From assembly GCF_027244095.1 (NCBI RefSeq), contig NC_069662.1, positions 11,868,501-11,932,500 on the forward strand: DNA of 64,000 nucleotides, written 5' to 3'. The translations under genes and the position numbers were made by a program. Source of the stretch: Hemicordylus capensis (Eukaryota; Chordata; Lepidosauria; Squamata; Cordylidae). Shown piece after piece: positions 22,076 through 32,988 of the stretch (its first letter is position 1; each line of letters opens with the position of its first letter). The notes below the pieces were generated by a model that saw only the letters and a list, made by a program, of their open reading frames with translations, was not told the origin of the DNA and did not search any database.

Positions 22076-23057
22076 GATGTCATTTTTGAATTTTTTTTAA
22101 ATCTGAGTGTTGATCATGTGTCGAGAGTAATAACAGTTAAAATATTATTATTCTATTCAGAATTTTTTTTTAAAAAAAGACAAAAAAACATTATTTAAAC
22201 CTTTCACCCATCATATTGCAGTGTAAACAAGCAATGCATTCATCTAATTTCAGTGGAAGGATTGTGTATGCACAATTTGGTATCTGTAAATGATCAGGAA
22301 GTATCCCTTTATTTTTCACAAACAAATCCACAAAGAAGCTCTTCGAGAAATATCTAACACTTGCAGGAGCCACCGTTAAAATTATACTGCTCCATAATTT
22401 TGTGTTATGCTGTTTTAATAAGACCATGAGAATTCTCCTAAAGAAGAGATGAGGTTCATCTAGCCCACCATCCTGTTTCACACAGTCCTCAATGAAGTCA
22501 CTTTGGAAACCATTTAAAAAGTGCAAGAAAGAAATGTTGCCCCCCTCTTCATATACACCTTCATACACTATTATTCTGGTGTACACTTTATTTGAACATG
22601 GAAGTTCTGCGTCTGAGGTATAGTCCCTGTGAATATAAAGATTCTTCATAGGCAGCATATGTAAGAAGTAGCATTTCCCTTGTCATCCTTCATTAATTGG
22701 TGTACTGCCATTTTATCAGGAGTATGCAAGCTCTCATGAATGAGAGAAAAGATCTGCATCCTGTCTCTTGCAGTGCCCATTGAGATCATTCTTGGAAGTT
22801 TTGGAAAAAAATGCAGAAAGGAAACAACAGCTTGCATTCCAATGCCCTCCCAGCAACTAGTAATCGGCTATAGACAACATTTCGACATGAAGTTTCAACA
22901 TTGCAGGTATTACTGTCTCTGTCTATGGCAGTGATCTTCACTATTTTTTAAGTGGGGGCCACTTTGGAAAAATATCTTCAATGGGAGAGTCATTTCTCAC
23001 TGCCCTGACCTGTGCTTTGTTGGGAGGAAACTTTAAGAGAGAGCGAGAGAGAGACCA
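22076..23057 (+). other. intron block D and flank, unit 3
   Basis: 22316-22640 matches 9430-9745. ATGGCAGTGATCTTCACTAT at 22925 recurs at 31041 in unit 4, marking a common ancestral intron. No gene. Confidence 0.45.
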
Positions 23058-23065
23058 CTCTTAAG

Positions 23066-23361
23066 TAGGGTTGTGCAAATTGATTCAAATTTGAATCAGT
23101 TTGACTTGGATCTGGTAATTCAATTTTAATTCAAATCGCATCAGCCAGATTCAAATACTAAATGATTCTAATTGATTTGTTGACAGTGTACAGACATTTT
23201 GGCACCTTTTAAAAACCATTTGCCTTGATTAGTCAAAAAAGGTGCCAAAATAGAATTGAATCACCCCGTTTCGGGCCACTACAATTAAAATTCAAATTGC
23301 ATTGACCAGTTTCGATTATAATTTGAATTAAATCTGAAAATTCAATTTGTGCACATCCCTA
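23066..23361. mobile_element. hAT-type MITE, whole
   Basis: Ends TAGGGTTGTGCAAATTGATT and, inverted, TAGGGATGTGCACAAATTGA, flanked by a perfect 8-bp duplication CTCTTAAG (23058-23065 and 23362-23369). 296 bp, no coding capacity. Same family type as 7624-8333. Confidence 0.88.
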
Positions 23362-23369
23362 CTCTTAAG

Positions 23370-24338
23370 AATTGTATGGGTAAAATGCTAGGAAGGGCTC
23401 ACTTCCCAGATTTCCATGCTCACCTTCCAAGATGGTGCAGGGGCTCAAAAGGGCTCAGTTCCCCTTAAAGGAGCTTTCCACCTAGTGCTTTTTGAAGCTC
23501 TGGCCAAAACTTCAAAAAGGCCCAAAGCAACTAGTCAGGAGGCTGCAATGAGAGTTAAGGGGGGCCTCCACTGGCCGCTGGGCTTAGAATGGTGAACACT
23601 AGTGTATGGTGACTCCACTTAAGACCTATTCAGACTTTAAATTGTACATATGTAAAGGTGTCTTTACACATGTGCACTCATTTTGTAGATTTTGAGTGAA
23701 TGGCTACATTTTGCGCAAATGACTACATATATACATTTTAAAAGTGAAGCTGGGTTGAGGTCCCGTCAAATGTAGAGTAGTACACTTTACTGATTGTTTA
23801 TTTATTTAAAATATTTATACCCCGCCCCTCCAGTACACCACTGATCACTAATCAAACAGATATAATGTAAAATAAAAAAATTAATAAAGTTAAACAAGTT
23901 AAAAGACAAGTTTATGAAACCACATTTACACTCTGCATCTCTCTGTTGCATCTGTTGAACATAATGCATGATAAACTATACATGCATACTGATCTGTACA
24001 TGCATACTGTACGCTGGCTGAACTACAAAGCAAGGATGCCCCAATGCAGCAAAAGAGTAACCTAAAATGACCTCCTAAGTAATTGCATCAGTGCAGTTGG
24101 GCAGCCGTGATTTTTGACACTTTCCCATTCCTCAGGAAGTCCTTTCTTCCACTTCAAAATATGTCCCCAATGGTTGTGTAGTCCTCAGGGACATATTTCT
24201 GGGGAGCACAGAATCTTTCCTGGTGAAGGGAAGGGCATAAAAGCTTGTCTCTTCTCCAATACATACTGTTGCAATGAACTGAAAAGTTCTGTTAAGCTGA
24301 TCTCTTGTTGTGCCAGAGCATCATTGCTTGGGTCAGCT
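23370..24338 (+). other. intron of unit 3, mostly anonymous
   Basis: Contains an inverted L2-subfamily tail at about 23790-23910 (TATACCCCGCCCCTCCAGTA) and a weak block C copy near 23745. Nothing else recognised. Confidence 0.4.
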
Positions 24339-24640
24339 ACATAGGAACATAGGAACATAAGAAACTGCCATATACTGAGTCAGACCATTGGTCTATCTAG
24401 CTCAGTATTGTCTTCACAGACTGGCAGCGACTTCTCCAAGGTTGCAGGCAGGACTCTCTCTCAGCCCTATCTTGGGGAAGCCAGGGAGGGAACTTTGAAA
24501 CCTTCTGCTCTTCCCAGAGCGGCTCCAATGATATTCAGTGCTCGCACTTCTAGTCTCCCTTTCATATGCAACCAGGGCGGACTCTGCTTAGCTAAGGGGA
24601 CAAGTCATGTTTGCTACCAGAAGACCAACTCTCCTCTCCT
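24339..24640 (-). mobile_element. 5S-head SINE, minus, near full length
   Basis: Tail CATAGGAACATAGGAACATA, body TGAGTCAGACCATTGGTCTA, and on the minus strand the head CTTAGCTAAGCAGAGTCCGC with CTGGTTGCATATGAA, which resembles the 5S rRNA internal promoter region. Confidence 0.8.
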
Positions 24641-25279
24641 CTACTATAGCTTCACTGTACATTTGTTGAACACATAAAAGAAAGAAGATCAGGAGTATCA
24701 TGTACAAACACATAAGATTTATTATCTAAAGTTGTATTCTTAAAGTTTTCTTACTAGATAGAAAATTACTAAATATTTATCAAAACACTCTTAAAAATAC
24801 AAAATCTGATAATCTGGTTCACAAATACGTGATATAGAATGGCTGGAAAGATTGAGGTTTCTTGGGAAATCCCAAAATGTAGCATTACTGGGGTCTGTAA
24901 ATCTCTCTTTCTTTTGTAGGATAAGCCAGACGCATTTCAACTCTGGGTCTTCATTATTCCTACATGTGTAAAAGTATGAGAAGGATCCATTTATCCCTCC
25001 AGAGGAGAGATTTTTCATAGAGATTATTGCTACTTGGCTTCATACTAAAACCTCCTCATGTGGGAGCTGCTGTGGCTAAATAAATTATTGATTGAATGAA
25101 TGAATGAATGAATGAATAACCAACCAACTTTGATTGGGTGGCTGTATAAGAAACTGTCTTAAAGCAAGTCAGACCTTAGATCCATGTACCCGGAATTATT
25201 CACATAATGTAGCCAGTATTGTTGTAGATTAATAGGATTGGAATTATGTTAACTCTATTCCCTTTTTCTCTTCAACTAG
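24641..25279 (+). other. intron end of receptor 3
   Basis: The block at 24860-25085 matches 10781-10870 and 11340-11460 in unit 2. A (GAAT)n run lies at 25095-25120. The acceptor CAACTAG ends at 25279. Confidence 0.5.
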
Positions 25280-25293
25280 AACAAGCTCCCAAC

Positions 25294-26286
25294 ATGAATG
25301 GATCCACCATTACAGAGTTTGTTTTGCTGGGCTTCTCCTGCTCACGCACTGTCCAGCTCTTCATTTTTGCCCTCGTCTTGGCCTGCTACACCACTGTCCT
25401 TCTGGGCAATGTCTTGATCATGGTAACTGTGTGGTCGGAGCCCCAGCTCTCTCAATGCCCCATGTATTTCTTCCTTGTCAATCTATCCCTCACTGATGTA
25501 TCTTTGGGCTCGTTGGCAGCTCCAAAGTTAGTGATCGACCTGTTGAACAATGGCCATGCCATTTCCTATGAGGGCTGTATGGCTCAGATATTTGGTTTCC
25601 ATCTCTTTGCAGCTACAGAAATGTATCTCCTCACCCTCATGGCATATGATCGCTACATAGCCATCTGCCACCCACTGAGGTACACAACCATCATGGGTCA
25701 GCAACGATGTCTCGGTCTCCTCATACTTTGCTGGATGGCAGCCTTCATTCATTCCACTTTCCATATGGCGGTGATTACCCGTCTCCCATTCTGTGGGCCC
25801 AACGTGCTGGACAATTTCTTCTGTGACAGTCTACAAGTAATAAAGCTGGCCTGCTCAGACATCTATATTGTTGAGAAACTTGAAATGTTGAATGACAGCT
25901 TGGTAATTCTCCCCTGCTTTCTGAGCTTGCTGGTTTCATACGTGACCATCCTGGCCACCCTCTGTGGCCGTTTTGGAAAAAGCAGCAGGAAGACCTTTTC
26001 CACTTGTAGTTCCCACCTGACAGTGGTCGGCCTGTTCTATATTGCCACTGTCTTGGTCTATCTCAAGCCCTCCTCCCACTCCCAGCTGGAGAAGATGGCC
26101 TCTGTGTTCTTCATGGTGGTCACCCCTGCCCTCAATCCCTTGATTTACACTCTGAGGAACCAAGAAATGAAGGTAGCCATTGGGAAATTGCAAAACAAGT
26201 GTAAACTCTTCCTGTTGTCCCAAAGAGAGTACATATGTAAGATTTCATTTCCCTACCACAGACATTGTTGTGCACGTGAGTCCTAG
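25294..26286 (+). CDS. olfactory receptor 3, OR family 4-like (subgroup A)
   Basis: A 330-residue odorant receptor. An in-frame ATG at 25246 would add 16 residues, but it lies before the conserved acceptor (CAACTAG, ending 25279) and within the pyrimidine tract, so I take 25294, which begins MNGSTITEFV like its relatives. Landmarks: PMYFFLVNLSL at 56-66, Cys95/Cys177, MAYDRYIAIC at 116-125, KTFSTCSSHL at 233-242, PALNPLIYTLRNQ at 278-290. EL2 is unusual: NFFCDSLQVIKLAC replaces the otherwise constant CDIPQ, and TM5 begins VEKLEMLNDSL. TM6 has FYIATVLVYLKP. These are substitutions, not breaks. Tail ends HCCARES. The inferred 5' exon ends at 18315 (intron 6.96 kb, the longest in the array). Confidence 0.95.
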   Translation: MNGSTITEFVLLGFSCSRTVQLFIFALVLACYTTVLLGNVLIMVTVWSEPQLSQCPMYFFLVNLSLTDVSLGSLAAPKLVIDLLNNGHAISYEGCMAQIFGFHLFAATEMYLLTLMAYDRYIAICHPLRYTTIMGQQRCLGLLILCWMAAFIHSTFHMAVITRLPFCGPNVLDNFFCDSLQVIKLACSDIYIVEKLEMLNDSLVILPCFLSLLVSYVTILATLCGRFGKSSRKTFSTCSSHLTVVGLFYIATVLVYLKPSSHSQLEKMASVFFMVVTPALNPLIYTLRNQEMKVAIGKLQNKCKLFLLSQREYICKISFPYHRHCCARES

Positions 26287-27084
26287 GATTCATCTATAAT
26301 TAAAATTAACTAAATGTTTATTTTTTAGTGGTTAATATATTGCAATACAATTGTAGATGAAATGGCTAGAATTGCATTGTTATGCTAATTGATTGTAATT
26401 CATTTGCTTTCATTGAGTTGGACATTGTTAGGATGTGGTCTTCCTATGTCTGATTGTAATTTTGGTATTTCTGTTGTTTGTGGTTTGTTAAATGTTATTA
26501 TTATTATTATTATTATTACTACTATTATTTATTCAATTTCTATACCGTCCTTCCACAAATGGCTCAGGGTACTGGAAGGTACAATACCATGGAAAAATGG
26601 TTTATAGCATAAACATCAAAGAGTGAGGCTCATCAAAGTGGATTGACATCAAATGGTGAGGCTCATCAAACAACTGAGTCTACTGTAGAATAACTTGTTG
26701 GAATGTCCAGTTTACACCTTTTGCTTGTGAATCCAGGAATATCAGAGTGACTGAGCTCTGTGGATGTGACACTTTTAATTCCATGAGTTAGTGGCTCAAG
26801 TGTTACACCAGGTGTGTTTTCATAGGTGGATTGATAAATCCTCTCTCATGGTCCATCACAACCATTACAAATCAAACAAATGTGGGTTTCTAACTCTACA
26901 ACCTTACACCCATATACATACAGCTGTGCAGCTCTTCATGTGCATAATGCATGTATTAGAGTCATTCATACTATCATAGTCAGGGAATGAGATGTCTCCT
27001 GATTTCCCTCCTATTTCATTCAGCAGTTGCTGCCGGGTGGGAGGGAGCCATCTTCCCCACCTGCTGCTTAGCACACAATCACAG
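26287..27084 (+). other. 3' flank of receptor 3
   Basis: Starts with the conserved receptor 3' flank. An (ATT)n run is at 26494-26530, followed by a short inverted L2 tail (TATACCGTCCTTCCACAAAT). The 26780-27000 stretch resembles 12930-13090 after receptor 2. No gene. Confidence 0.45.
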
Positions 27085-27345
27085 AGAACAACAACAGCAA
27101 AATATTTATATACCTTTTTCCAACAAAAATTTCTAAAGTGGTTTACACAGAGAAATAACAAATAGATAAGATGGATCCCTGTCCCCAGAAGGCTCACAAT
27201 CTAAAAGGAAACATCAGATAGACACCAGCAACAGTCACTGGAGGTACTGTGCTGGGGGTGGATAGGGCCATTTACTCTCCCCCTGCTAAACATAAGGGAT
27301 TCACCACTTTAAAAAGGTGCCTCTTTGCCAAGTTAGCATGGCTGA
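27085..27345 (-). mobile_element. L2-tailed short retroelement, minus
   Basis: TATTTATATACCTTTTTCCA, CCAGAAGGCTCACAATCTAA, CACCAGCAACAGTCACTGGA and CTCTTTGCCAAGTTAGCA in order. Confidence 0.75.
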
Positions 27346-27389
27346 CCTTGGTTTTTACTGAAGATTTAACTTAGACCATTCAGCTGCAT

Positions 27390-27600
27390 GAACATGGTTT
27401 CCAAAGGAGACCCGAGTTCAAATCCCCATTCAGCCATGATATTTGCTGGGTGACTCTGGGCCAGTCACTTCTCTCTCAGCCTAGCCTACTTCACAGGGTT
27501 ATTGTGAGGAGAAACTTAAGTATGTAGTACATCGCTCTGGGCCCCTTGGAGGAAGAGTGGGATATAAAATGTAAAAATAAAATAAAACAAACAAATAAAA
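27390..27600 (+). mobile_element. tRNA-derived SINE, 5'-truncated
   Basis: GACCCGAGTTCAAATCCCCA (B box-like), TGACTCTGGGCCAGTCACTT, CACAGGGTTATTGTGAGGAG and CCTTGGAGGAAGAGTGGGAT with an A-rich tail. Same family as 63580-63790 and as the old relics before each module. Confidence 0.8.
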
Positions 27601-27719
27601 ACACACAGGTGAAGACTGACTTTGGGGCCTGTCATGGCATTCGTCGAATTCCTTCTCATCATCTGCATTTGTAAATAAACATATTTTTTTTAAATAAAGA
27701 ATAGCCAGCTCTCATGTGC

Positions 27720-28330
27720 TATTCTCATTTCAGCTAGTGGAGATTCATTCATTCATTTGCTTACTTACTTCCCTTTGTCCTAAGACCCCAGGACATAAAA
27801 ACAGAACAAATACAGATAGAAGTTTAAAAAGAGCAAAGAACAGCTCATTGACCAAAAGCCTGGATAAAAGAACAGTCTTCACTTTCCTTCGAAAGGCTGG
27901 GAGAGAGACAGCCATGGGTGTTGCAGCTGAGAGCGAGTTCCTCAGCCCGGGGGCAACAACTGCTTGTTCATCAAACAGGCCTCATCTGGTGTTGGCATGT
28001 GGAGAGCCCTCCCAGCATATCTGGTCAGGTAGGTAGATTCAGCTGGGAGCAGGCATTCCCTAAGGTACCCATGGCTCATACCATTTAGGGCTTTAAAAGT
28101 AATAATCGGCATATTTGATTGTACTGACCGAAGTGCAGTGCCATCAAGACAGGAGTAATAGGTGCACTGTGAGCAGTCCCAGAAATCAATCTGGCAGCTG
28201 CATTCTGCACCATCTGTCATTTCCAAATACTGTTCAAGGGCAGCCCCACATGAAGTGTTCTGCAGTAATCCAAATATGACGTTACTAAGACATGGGTGAC
28301 AGAGGCCAGAGCAGCTCATCCTAAGAGACT
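27720..28330 (-). mobile_element. L2 3' region, minus
   Basis: The minus-strand translation contains MPIITFKALNGMSHGYLREC, the L2 C-terminal motif (TFKALNG.G..YLR). Stops and frame changes throughout; a dead fragment. Confidence 0.65.
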
Positions 28331-28444
28331 GATATTCCAATCCTTGCTCAGATGAATAACCTCGAGCCAGTTAATATCTAGCAGCCTAACCTACCTGACA
28401 GAGCTGTTGTAAGTATAATTGGAACCAGGAAATATGCCATCCAC
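28331..28444 (+). repeat. co-duplicated SINE relic, unit 4
   Basis: TTGCTCAGATGAATAACCTC and ATATCTAGCAGCCTAACC, resuming at 29361 (CTAGACTATTTGGAAGAAGG) after the transposon that splits it. Confidence 0.6.
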
Positions 28445-29360
28445 TAGGAATGTACACAAAGCTCAGTCTGTGCATAAGTTAGCATGTGAACTGGTTCATG
28501 GTTCTGTGAACAGGTTCATGCCAGTTTGGCCCAAGCACGTACCAATCCAGTGGTTCAAGGGCATTGCCGGGGCGGGCGGGCGGTGAGTGGCACCTGTAAA
28601 TGTGAGAAAAGCAGGTCCTTACCTGTGCTCCACCACTCCATGCAGTTTCCTGCTGCTGCTACGCTCTCCCCAAGAGCCTGCGCACCACAGTGGTGTGGTA
28701 CTGACACACATGACCTCCATGCATGCGTGAATTCCATTTGCAGGGACAGCAATAGCATGATTGAGAGGAGAGCTGGTCTTGTGGTAGTAAGCATGACTTG
28801 TCCCCCAAGCTAAGCAGGGTCCGCCTTGGTTGCATTTGAATGGGAAACCACATGTAAGATATTCCCCTCAGGGGATGGAGCTGCTCTGGGAAGAGCAGAA
28901 GGTTCCAAGTTCCTTCCCTGGCACCATCTCCAAGATAGGGCTGAGAGAGATTCCTGCCTGCAACCTTGGAGAAGCCGCTGCGGGTCTGTGTAGACAATTC
29001 TGAGCTAGCTAGACCAATGGTCTGACTCAGTATATGGCTTCTTCCTATGTTCCTATGTTCCATGATGACCATGGAAATGGCTTCCACACATGTGTGGAGG
29101 CCATGTGAATGCCAGAGCCCTGCCTCCGCATGTGGGCTGTTGGGTGGAGCGTCACAGCAGCACGAAGCTGCATGGAGCAGCAGCATGTAGGTAAGGACCT
29201 GCTCTACACACATTTAAAGGTGCCACTTACCACCCCCTGGCATCACACTTGAACCGCCAAACTGGTTCATGGTTGGGCCAAAGCAGCACAAACTGGTTAG
29301 CAGAACCACGAATATTCATATTCAAACCAGTGCATGGAAAGAAGTTCATGCACAGCCCTA
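28445..29360. mobile_element. hAT-type MITE carrying a SINE
   Basis: Ends TAGGAATGTACACAAAG and, inverted, TAGGGCTGTGCATGAAC. Flanks CCATCCAC and TCATCCAG are an imperfect 8-bp duplication, and the paralogous relics at 4743 and 17671 are uninterrupted. Inner parts GAACTGGTTCATGG are partly palindromic. A SINE at 28770-29068 inserted later. Confidence 0.75.
28770..29068 (+). mobile_element. 5S-head SINE, full length
   Basis: Head AGAGCTGGTCTTGTGGTAG, then CAAGCTAAGCAGGGTCCGCC TTGG in two adjoining pieces, and GAATGGGAAACCAC, closely like the 5S rRNA internal control region; body GATAGGGCTGAGAGAGATTC; tail TATGTTCCTATGTTCC. About 300 bp, the clearest copy in the window. Confidence 0.85.
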
Positions 29361-29489
29361 TCATCCAGTCTAGACTATTTGGAAGAAGGGCAGTATAAAA
29401 ATTACATGATGTTCTCTTGGCATGGGATCCGTTCTCAAAGTGGGGACAAGACTTCTAAAGTGGCACTGTTTACAAGTTCAGAACTCTCT

Positions 29490-29987
29490 TAGATTTTAAT
29501 GACCTAGTTTGGGATGCAACAGTTGTGGGCACTCTCCAGGGTGCTGACTGACATCTTTGTTGCTACTAAGAAAAGACATCAGGCATCGTTCACAGAGAGT
29601 GGAATCCCAAGAACCTCAGATTGCAGGAGGGTTATATTTAGGGAAATTTGAAGTGAATTCTCCTCTTGGTTTCAAGGTGAGGTGAAAGAAGTTGAGAGGA
29701 AACAGTCATTCTCCCACACAATTTCACTCCTTTCATATTGGTATGGAGTACCTTTTTGTTCATGCAGGCACTGTATGTTCCTGCTTTTAAAAGCGTATTC
29801 TGGACCTCATCACTTTCTATCTCTTTCTTTTTGTATCATGTTGATTTTGTGCATCTCTTTTAAATATCCTTGCTAAACCTTCTTGAAAGATCACAACACT
29901 TGGAGCATGCAGGCTTTCCTTGGACAAAGTGGTGCTAGTTCAGAGGTGAAGGTATCGGCAGAGGATCTGCTCTGAAAGGCAGCAAGA
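29490..29987 (+). promoter_or_regulatory. promoter/5'-exon module of receptor 4 (inferred)
   Basis: Third copy. TATA-like GTTATATTTAGGG at 29631, GGTTTCAAGGTGAGGTGAAA near 29670, octamer position degraded (ATTGGTAT near 29737), TTAAAAGCGTATTCTGGACC, CCTTGGACAAAG, and donor AAGA|GTGAGT at 29988. Confidence 0.58.
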
Positions 29988-30451
29988 GTGAGTAATCATT
30001 CTTATAACCATTTTTATAACTTTAGCCCTTCAAGCAGTCTGTACATGGTGCTAATTAGTGATGGTTCTATGGCATACTCAGTTACAATTTGGGGGCCAAA
30101 TGAGGATGTGCCTTTTCAGGTTCCCTAAATAATTTTAATTAATGTTGTTTTAATGGTTTTAATGCTGTTTTAAAATATTATTTTAAATTTTTTAAATTGT
30201 TGTAATGTGTGTGTCCATTTTTGTCTTAACGAATGTTTTACTTTGTTTTTATTCTGTTGTAAACTGCCCAGAGACGTAAGTTTGGGGCAGTATAAAAATG
30301 TTTAAACAAACAAACAAACAAACAAACAAACAAATAAATAGGAAATCTGCCCCAGGAAGCCTACCTGAAGTGTGGGATGGAGGTAACAATGTGGCTACAA
30401 GCAGCATTAGGTGCTGTCTATTTTAGAGGCAGAGAGGTAATCTGCTTTAGA
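29988..30451 (+). other. intron of unit 4 with an L2 3' tail
   Basis: An L2-type 3' end lies at about 30130-30342 (GTTGTAAACTGCCCAGAGAC, then GGGGCAGTATAAAAATG and an (AAAC)n tail), inserted between TTCCCTAA and GAAATCTGCCCC, which are adjacent in unit 2 (5518-5540). Confidence 0.6.
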
Positions 30452-31003
30452 CTGCTGTGGAAGAAAATGTGGTCTTCACGCTGTGGTTTGGAAATCCAAG
30501 AAGATTGCTTTATTGATACAAAGACAGTTTCAGCTGACAACGGGTCAGAGAGAGCCTGTACAGGTTACCAAACCTGACCAGACTCCAAAGACCAATTTGC
30601 AAAGTACAGAACACTGTCTTATCTGGTCAAAAGAGGAAGTTACATAATTGGACTCAAGTTGCTTAAAGATTTCAATCAATTAGCTGGAGTTTACTCATGT
30701 ACATTGAAAACAAGGACATTACAGTGATAGACCATATTTACCCTGAATGATCCAGACAGTTTTTGCAAAGTGCAGCAGCTATCACTGTCTGCTAAAGCAT
30801 TATTCAAATCTCCAGGGACCTTCCCCCAAAATCTGTTTCAAGCCAAACCCCAAACTCACCATTTACTGCCTGCAGTGCTAAGCTAGTTCCCCCTTTTTTC
30901 CCCTTGCAAAGCGTTTCTGCTCGTACAGTTCTAGCATCAAGCAAACAAAATGCCTTCCGTTTGGTCAAGCAAACCAAGTTATTTTCACACTGCCTTTCAA
31001 CAT
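30452..31003 (-). mobile_element. possible solo LTR (fossil)
   Basis: A block of about 550 bp absent from the unit 3 intron. On the minus strand it has a CAATAAAG signal near one end, about 60 bases before the boundary, as in a retroviral-type LTR. No internal region is present, so it would be a broken, solo remnant. Family and age cannot be given. The call is tentative. Confidence 0.3.
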
Positions 31004-31204
31004 GAAGGTTCTACATCACAGGTATTACTATCTCTGTAAATGGCAGTGATCTTCACTATTTTTCAAGTGGGGGCCACTTTGGCAAAAAGCCTTCAATGCA
31101 AGAGCAAAATTCTCTCTGAATTTCAAAGTTTCTTCTGAAGAGATATTTCAGAGAATTATGATACTGTACGATATTCATACTGTTTCCCCACATTCCTAGT
31201 ACTA

Positions 31205-31660
31205 CAGGTGGACCTCATCCTTGTTATCCACAGTTTCACATATCTGTGGCCAGGCAATTATAGACCCAAGCAAGTTATCCACAGTTCAAAAAACAGGCAA
31301 AATTTGCCTATATGTGGTTCCTGGGTGGCTGGAAATGACTTCCAATGCCATTTACAGCCAACTTTTTGCACCAAGAAGCCATTTTGTGGCTCTTTAAAAA
31401 AATGCTGCCATTTTTCATGGAAAATTGGAGGAAATGGGGGGCCCAGAGGGTCACTGCTGGACAGCTGGAGACCGGAAGAGCATTATACGTACTTCCTTTC
31501 TCTTATATTTGCTGTCTCCCCACTTTTTAGCCCCTTTTTAACCTCCAGGAACCTAACCCCACCCCCCTTTTCCCATTGACTCAAGGTTTCATTATCCATG
31601 ATTTTGTTATCTGCACTTGTAGTCCAGGGCAGAAACCCTTTGGGTAATGAGGGCCACCTG
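31205..31660. mobile_element. Tigger-like (TcMar) MITE
   Basis: Ends CAGGTGGACCTCATCCTTGT and, inverted, CAGGTGGCCCTCATTACCC, flanked by TA on both sides (31203 and 31661). 456 bp. The same family is inserted independently in units 5-7. Confidence 0.8.
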
Positions 31661-31701
31661 TAATGTCTCTTGAATCTTGAATCTGTTGTCTCTTGAATCT
31701 A

Positions 31702-32005
31702 CGTAGGAACATAGGAAGCTGCCATATTCTGAGTCAGACCATTGGTAGCTCAGTATCGTCTTCACAGACTGGCAGTGGCTTCTCCAAGGTTGCAGGCAGG
31801 AATCTCTCTCAGCCCTATCTTGGAGATGCCAGGGAACCTTCTTGGAAGGTTCTGTTCTTCTCAGAGTAGCTCCATCCCTTGAGGGGAATATCTTGCAGTG
31901 CTCACACACCAAGTCTCCCCTTCATATGCAACCAGGGCAGGCCCTGCTTAGCTAAGGGGACAAGTCATGCTTGCTACCACAAGACCAGCTCTCTTATCCT
32001 GATCT
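31702..32005 (-). mobile_element. 5S-head SINE, minus, full length
   Basis: Tail TAGGAACATAGGAAGCTGCC, body GAGTCAGACCATTGG, and the inverted head CCTGCTTAGCTAAGGGGACA at 31943. Confidence 0.82.
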
Positions 32006-32695
32006 GCCCCTTTTGTTTGTGGAGTTTTCTCTCTTTGTCACAATAGAAATGGGATGATGCAGTGTCTGAATGTATAGCAATTATAGCCATGACTTGGACT
32101 GTTTTTGTTGATAATGTTGTTATAATTATTGGCTGACATCCTCACCAACCATGTGTGCATGGAGCAGATAGAAGTGACTGTGCTGCAGAGAGCTTCCTGA
32201 ACTCTGGGATGTCCCTTACAGTGGGGGTGGGTATTTTTGGCAGTCTCTCTTTCCCCCAGGAATGCCCTTGACCACCCTAAAATCTGCCCCTGAGGGTTGC
32301 ACAGGGACAAGTTTTCAGGTAGTGCAGGGCATTTCTGGGGGAAGAAGAGATCAGCAAAAATCACACTGTCTTGTGCAACGGACATGACATCGCTGAGGAA
32401 GCTCTCTACAGCACAGACGCCTCTACCACTGTAAACGAGGATATCAACCAATATGTATTGAATGTTGGTATTGCTTTTCAATGTGAAAAGTCTCTTTTAT
32501 TGTTGCAACCAAATTAAAAGAAACCATAACACAAAATACTTCAAATTGGAAACAAGCATGATTGACACACAATGCAATCAGTAGCGTGTTTATTTTTCTT
32601 AGAAGTAAATCCATTGATTCCATGAGGCAACTCTCCATTAAGCATATTAATGTTACAGATGACAATAATATCCCAAAACAATTTTGTTTTTTTTA
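32006..32695 (+). other. intron of unit 4, nothing recognised
   Basis: The minus-strand open frame at 32038-32481 has no family signature and no counterpart in other units. Confidence 0.35.
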
Positions 32696-32895
32696 AAGGT
32701 CTGAGTGAGCATCTAAAAGAAGAAAGTGATGGTGCCCAGTGAGCCTCACTGGGAGGCTATTTCATAAATGGAGTGCCACCACCGAAAAGGCCCTCTCCCA
32801 AGTAGCTATCTACCTCACATCATTTGGCAGAGGTAATTAGAGCAGGGCCTCTGGAGAAGATCTGAGGGTTGGGGTAGAGACAGATGGGGCAAAGC
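32696..32895 (-). mobile_element. L2 C-terminal fragment, minus
   Basis: The minus strand encodes WERAFSVVALHL followed by NSLPVRL, the L2 LINE ending (AFSVVA..LWN.LP). Degraded. Confidence 0.5.
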
Positions 32896-32988
32896 ACTCA
32901 CAATATAGCGAATACTGATTTAGATTAATAGAGCTGGAAATATGTTAACTCTATTCCATTTTTTATTCAACTAGAACAAGCTCCCAGC

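Noticed and set aside
25246-25293. Upstream in-frame ATG giving a 346-residue receptor 3
   Set aside because: It lies before the conserved CTAG acceptor and within the pyrimidine tract. No other copy has such an extension.
28780-28850. 5S rRNA-like sequence
   Set aside because: It is the head of a SINE with a retroposon tail and lacks a complete 5S gene and terminator.
32038-32481. 147-codon minus-strand open frame in the unit 4 intron
   Set aside because: No family signature and no counterpart in other units.
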